This document shows, piece by piece, positions 6,993 through 10,076 of a DNA stretch of 10,076 bases (within the stretch, counting starts at the first letter, position 1; every line of letters starts with the position of its first letter). A program made the position numbers and the translations under genes. The stretch is taken from assembly GCA_958446555.1 (NCBI GenBank), contig CAUCWU010000059.1, positions 1 to 10,076 of the forward strand. The letters are read 5' to 3'. The notes beneath the pieces are model-generated. The model made no database searches, was not told the origin of the DNA, and worked only from the letters and a program-made list of their open reading frames with translations. The DNA comes from an uncultured Lachnospiraceae bacterium. GTDB taxonomy: Bacteria > Bacillota > Clostridia > Lachnospirales > Lachnospiraceae.

Positions 6993-9564
6993 TATTTTCT
7001 CCTTGCGTTCTGTGCGATTCAATTGTATAGGTATAAGTTCCTGAGCCAATAACCCATTCTTTCTTTTTATCTTCTGTACAGATCGTTGCTGTCATGTTCG
7101 GTGGAATCGTCACAGTAACCATCGTTGTCTCACCAGCTTTTTCCCAAGAGACACCTATCATTCCATACGGATGCTTCATCTGTACCTTACAAAAATCCAT
7201 ATTCTCTGCGATATGTGGGCAGATCGTAACATGATTAAATTCTTGGTTGGTGCGAATGCTGCCAATTCCGCCAAGACCTGCAAAAAACCATTCATCGATA
7301 CTGCCAAGCATCAGATGGTTCTGAGAACCGTGTGGGCGATTCGGATCTGGTCCATCCCACTCTTCGGTAAGAGTCGTCGCACCATTTTTGACCTGATAGC
7401 CGTAGCCTGGGCGGTCTGTGATATTGGTCATCTTATTGAGCAGATCATTCATACCATATTTCATCAGTGCAGCCACCAGATACGGATGTCCAACGTCACC
7501 TGCCGTAATCGCATAGCCGCGCTTTACCACTTCGTCTCTTAGCTGACTGATCGCCTTCTTTTCATATTGTTCTGGAACAAGACCTGCCATCAGACTCATT
7601 GCCTGACATGCCTGGCTTCCATTGGCATACCGTCCGGTCTGATCATCCAAAAACTGACTGTTATATTCCTCATAGACAAATGCGCTCTGCTTGGCAAAGA
7701 ATTGTTCATCTTCCGTTTTTTTGAGTCTATGGGCAGCCTCTTCCATCACCTTTAAATCCATATAGTAGATGCAGGTGGCTGTGACGGGAACCGGTGTGTT
7801 CTGTGAATATGGAGTGCACGGTCCAATGTCCAGCCAATCGCCTAGTCCGTGATGCAAAACACCGTGATGTGTCTTTTTCGTCAGATACGCAACATACCGC
7901 TTCATCGGTTCATACCAGTGTTCTAACGCTTTCAAATTTCCGTACTTTGCCAACAGAAGCTTTGGATTTAAAACGCATGCACTTCCCCACTCCGGTGAGT
8001 CCACAAAGCCGGTATGCCATTTATCAAATCCAGTGACATACTCTGGACAAATATCCGGTACCAATCCATCTAAATGCTGTGAATCTGCCATATCCTGCTC
8101 AATTTTTTCATAGAACAGCTCAAGATCCCAGTTACAAAGAAGAGCTGGTCCAATTAGATGCGTCTGTTCTAGCCATCCTAATTTTTCACGGTGTGGGCAA
8201 TCAGTAAAATAGCTTTTGATATTGGACAACATTGCCTGTCTGATGATCGCATGGATTTCATTAAACAGTGGATTGGAGCAGGAAAATGTTCCTGTCTCTT
8301 CTAAATCTGGATATAAAAATTCACCAGTTAATGCAGTTATTGTCACACCATCCGGAACCGTCGCCTTTACATAACGAAATCCAGTATAGGTAAAATCTGG
8401 TGCAAACTCTTGGCACGGCTTTTCACTGCAGATGTAGGTCCATGCATATCCTTTTCCGGTCACACGCTGATCTGGCTGACCATCTTTTGTCAAAATCTCA
8501 GCTGGCGTTAAAACAATTTTTTCCCCTGCACAGCACGACTCTACCTGAGCGCAAAGTGCCACGCGACCCGAAAAATTCTTTCCAAAATCGTACAAATAGG
8601 AGCCGTCTTTTTGTTTTATCACTGAAACTGGGCTGTAACGTTTCATCACCTTAAGTGGTGCTGTCTGTCGAGCAACTAATTTTGCATTCGGCGCTTGGCA
8701 GACTGCTACCTTTGCCCAGTTACTGCAGTCCGCATCTGGCATTCCGTATGCTTTCCAATCAATGCGGCCATCGTAATCCTCGCCGCCATAAATACAGCAA
8801 AACAAAATTGGGCTTTCTCCGATTTTCCAGTCATCTCCTGTCGAGATTTCCTGTGTGCGTCCATCCTCGTAGATAATTCGAAGTGTCGCTAACAGCTTTC
8901 TGTCTCCATAGCTTCTTGGAAAATAGACGTATCGTCCGCCCGGCACACGGTACATGCCATCGCCAAGCTTTACACAAATTGCATTGTCTCCAGCTGTCAC
9001 AAGTTCACTGACATCATAGGCACAATACAGACAGCTCTTGTTATAATCGGTCCAACCAGCTTCCATCACGGCATCGGTCACTAATTTTCCATTGATCACA
9101 CACTCTTCATGACCCAATCCGCAAATATATAATTTCGCCTTTGCAATTTTCTCATCTGCTTTAAATTCAGTTCGATACAGATGATAGGTATTCTGTGGCT
9201 CTGTGATCCACTCTGCATTCCATTCGCTATCTGAATAGAATGCGGTCTCAAAACTTGCCTCTTCTGAAACCACAGCAGCCTGTCCACCCTCTTTTTTTAC
9301 TTCAACCGTCCAGCTATAACAGCTGTCACTTTTTAGTGGCTCTCCCTCATAGGGAATCTGGCTCATTGCTCTACTAAGTACGGTGCCACTGTCCCATACT
9401 TTGCATTGTTTTTTGCCTAAGCAAGTTTTCCATACCTGAATTCGATAGCTTTCTTGATACCAATTTTGTTCTTTTGTATCAACTCTCCACGAAAATCTCG
9501 GATGTGCACTGTCAATTTGAATCGGTGTGCACTGTCTTTCTGTCCTTAAATCAATGATCTGCAT
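6985..9564 (-). CDS. GH78 alpha-L-rhamnosidase, 859 aa, complete
   Basis: This is an inverting alpha-L-rhamnosidase. The opening IIDLRTERQCTPIQID followed by PRFSW (22-26) is typical of complete GH78 proteins. An Ig-like domain (about 1-110) precedes the Bac_rhamnosid_N domain (about 120-290, with CVINGK at 155-160 and GGEDYDGR at 260-267). A concanavalin-like domain follows (about 305-415, YDFGKNFSGRV). The (alpha/alpha)6 barrel (about 420-770) has the signature DCPHREKLGW (455-464), with E460 as the predicted general acid. TEEWDG (733-738) and SQNHLMLG (747-754) mark the region of the catalytic base. A C-terminal sandwich (about 775-850) completes the fold. No signal peptide is seen. GGGAG lies 9 bases before the ATG. 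This is the first hydrolase after the solute-binding protein gene, separated from it by a terminator-like hairpin, and its last 8 bases overlap the next gene. The DCPHREKLGW form differs from the DCPQRDERMGW form of the left-hand GH78, so the two are not a recent duplication. Confidence 0.95.
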   Translation of the reverse strand: MQIIDLRTERQCTPIQIDSAHPRFSWRVDTKEQNWYQESYRIQVWKTCLGKKQCKVWDSGTVLSRAMSQIPYEGEPLKSDSCYSWTVEVKKEGGQAAVVSEEASFETAFYSDSEWNAEWITEPQNTYHLYRTEFKADEKIAKAKLYICGLGHEECVINGKLVTDAVMEAGWTDYNKSCLYCAYDVSELVTAGDNAICVKLGDGMYRVPGGRYVYFPRSYGDRKLLATLRIIYEDGRTQEISTGDDWKIGESPILFCCIYGGEDYDGRIDWKAYGMPDADCSNWAKVAVCQAPNAKLVARQTAPLKVMKRYSPVSVIKQKDGSYLYDFGKNFSGRVALCAQVESCCAGEKIVLTPAEILTKDGQPDQRVTGKGYAWTYICSEKPCQEFAPDFTYTGFRYVKATVPDGVTITALTGEFLYPDLEETGTFSCSNPLFNEIHAIIRQAMLSNIKSYFTDCPHREKLGWLEQTHLIGPALLCNWDLELFYEKIEQDMADSQHLDGLVPDICPEYVTGFDKWHTGFVDSPEWGSACVLNPKLLLAKYGNLKALEHWYEPMKRYVAYLTKKTHHGVLHHGLGDWLDIGPCTPYSQNTPVPVTATCIYYMDLKVMEEAAHRLKKTEDEQFFAKQSAFVYEEYNSQFLDDQTGRYANGSQACQAMSLMAGLVPEQYEKKAISQLRDEVVKRGYAITAGDVGHPYLVAALMKYGMNDLLNKMTNITDRPGYGYQVKNGATTLTEEWDGPDPNRPHGSQNHLMLGSIDEWFFAGLGGIGSIRTNQEFNHVTICPHIAENMDFCKVQMKHPYGMIGVSWEKAGETTMVTVTIPPNMTATICTEDKKKEWVIGSGTYTYTIESHRTQGENND
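6999..7003 (-). promoter_or_regulatory. Ribosome binding site AGGAG that sets the GH106-like start
   Basis: AGGAG on the minus strand lies 6 bases upstream of ATG at 6992-6990, inside the last codons of the GH78 gene. The ATG overlaps the GH78 stop in ATGATTGA (6992-6985). This supports translation from 6992, coupled to the preceding gene, rather than from the upstream TTG at 7049. Confidence 0.85.
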
Positions 9565-9587
9565 CTGCCAGTTCTCCCTGATATCAC

Positions 9588-9616
9588 AAAAAGGGGCAAA
9601 TATGCTCTGCCCCTTT
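9588..9616 (-). terminator. Terminator-like hairpin between the binding-protein gene and the GH78 gene
   Basis: Read on the minus strand, AAAGGGGCA (9616-9608) pairs perfectly with TGCCCCTTT (9598-9590) across a 9-base loop. The 3' arm ends in a run of five T (9592-9588), three of them within the stem. A GC-rich stem ending in T is the shape of an intrinsic terminator, but the T tract is short and the downstream gene follows in the same direction with no obvious promoter. A leaky terminator, or a 3' stabiliser that keeps binding-protein mRNA more abundant than hydrolase mRNA, fits best. Confidence 0.7.
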
Positions 9617-9649
9617 CTGCTGTTATATTCGATACATTTCGTACACTAT

Positions 9650-10076
9650 TTACTCTGTTACAGAGTTGTCATTTAACATCTGGATGGTCTCATCGAAGTC
9701 ATCATCAGTCTGAGACTTAACGCCATCGATGTAAGACTGCCATGCATCATCATCATTGACATCATACTCGCCAGTGATGAACTTCAAAGCCTCTTCCTTT
9801 GCATAGGTCTCGCATGCAGATGCCAGCTGAGCCTTTGCTGCTGCCTGATCAGAATCCAGATTTACAACTGCCGGACGGTCATATGGAGATACAGAATCCT
9901 CTCCGCCAAGACGGTCGGACTCAACCCAATACTTGCCCTCATAATATCCGTCATCTGTATTCCACCATGGCTCTGTGGTTGCTGCAACCTGAACCAATGC
10001 TGAGAAGTTCTGTGGTGTGAACGGGATACCGGTACGGCATACTGCAGATGCCATCATACCATAGTCTGCACTCTTT
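9650..10076 (-). CDS. ABC transporter extracellular sugar-binding protein, C-terminal fragment
   Basis: Only the last 141 codons are in the window; the frame is open to the right edge and ends at TAA (9650-9652). The fragment has the features of the C-terminal lobe of a large family-1 extracellular solute-binding protein. It has SADYGMMASAVCRTG, then PWWNTDDGYYEGKYWVESDR, an alanine/lysine-rich helix (QAAAKAQLASACETYAKEEA), KFITGEYDVNDDDAWQSYID, and an acidic tail. The W..YI..V pattern near the end is common in carbohydrate-binding lipoproteins of Firmicutes. The protein would sit outside the membrane and deliver a mono- or oligosaccharide to the permeases. The signal/lipobox end is off-window, so lipoprotein status cannot be checked. 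The position immediately upstream of four glycosidases suggests that it binds their substrate. The family call rests on a short fragment and on context; ligand identity cannot be judged. Confidence 0.8.
   Translation of the reverse strand, partial: KSADYGMMASAVCRTGIPFTPQNFSALVQVAATTEPWWNTDDGYYEGKYWVESDRLGGEDSVSPYDRPAVVNLDSDQAAAKAQLASACETYAKEEALKFITGEYDVNDDDAWQSYIDGVKSQTDDDFDETIQMLNDNSVTE

Noticed and set aside
6993..7049. Longer GH106-like protein starting at TTG 7049.
   Set aside because: It would overlap GH78 by 65 bases from a non-ATG start, whereas ATG 6992 has a well-spaced AGGAG and a typical coupled overlap.
7171..7542. Plus-strand open frame of 123 codons opposite the right GH78.
   Set aside because: It is the reverse complement of well-conserved GH78 barrel sequence. 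The open frame is a by-product of codon composition and shows no recognisable protein motif.
9617..9649. AT-rich stretch after the binding-protein stop as a promoter for the hydrolase genes.
   Set aside because: No -35/-10 pair with acceptable spacing could be seen, and any start here would still have to pass through the 9588-9616 hairpin.

Overview
All of the coding sequence in this window lies on the minus strand. Transcription runs from the right edge to the left edge and genes fill almost the whole window. In transcription order the layout is: the 3' end of an ABC-transporter solute-binding protein gene (9650-10076), a gap with a terminator-like hairpin (9590-9616), a GH78 alpha-L-rhamnosidase (6985-9564), a divergent GH106-like glycoside hydrolase (4377-6992), a 74-base gap with a large perfect inverted repeat (4321-4351), a GH42 beta-galactosidase (2293-4302), and a second, different GH78 alpha-L-rhamnosidase (1-2257) that runs off the left edge. 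No gap exceeds 85 bases. I found no RNA genes, mobile elements or CRISPR arrays.

The organism looks like an anaerobic gut or rumen Firmicute, most likely of the Lachnospiraceae/Clostridia group. This rests on moderate-to-low GC, purine-rich AGGAG/AGGTGA-type ribosome binding sites close to each ATG, cysteine-rich cytoplasmic enzymes, and the arrangement of a sugar-binding lipoprotein gene followed by a string of intracellular glycosidases. It is an inference; no phylogenetic marker is present.

Functionally this is a carbohydrate-utilisation locus. None of the four hydrolases begins with a recognisable signal peptide, so the likely model is import of a small glycoside through the ABC transporter and stepwise cytoplasmic cleavage. 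Two GH78 enzymes and a GH106-like enzyme point to alpha-L-rhamnosyl linkages, and GH42 points to beta-galactosyl (or alpha-L-arabinopyranosyl) linkages. Candidate substrates are therefore rhamnose/galactose-containing plant oligosaccharides or decorated plant metabolites, for example rhamnogalacturonan-I fragments, robinobiose-type flavonol glycosides, or saponin and glycoalkaloid sugars. The sequence alone does not choose between them.

The most notable points are the divergent GH106-like enzyme, an unusual charged insertion with a repeated TEEEKK in the left GH78, the two intergenic hairpins that may set relative expression along the operon, and the pairing of two clearly different GH78 types in one operon.
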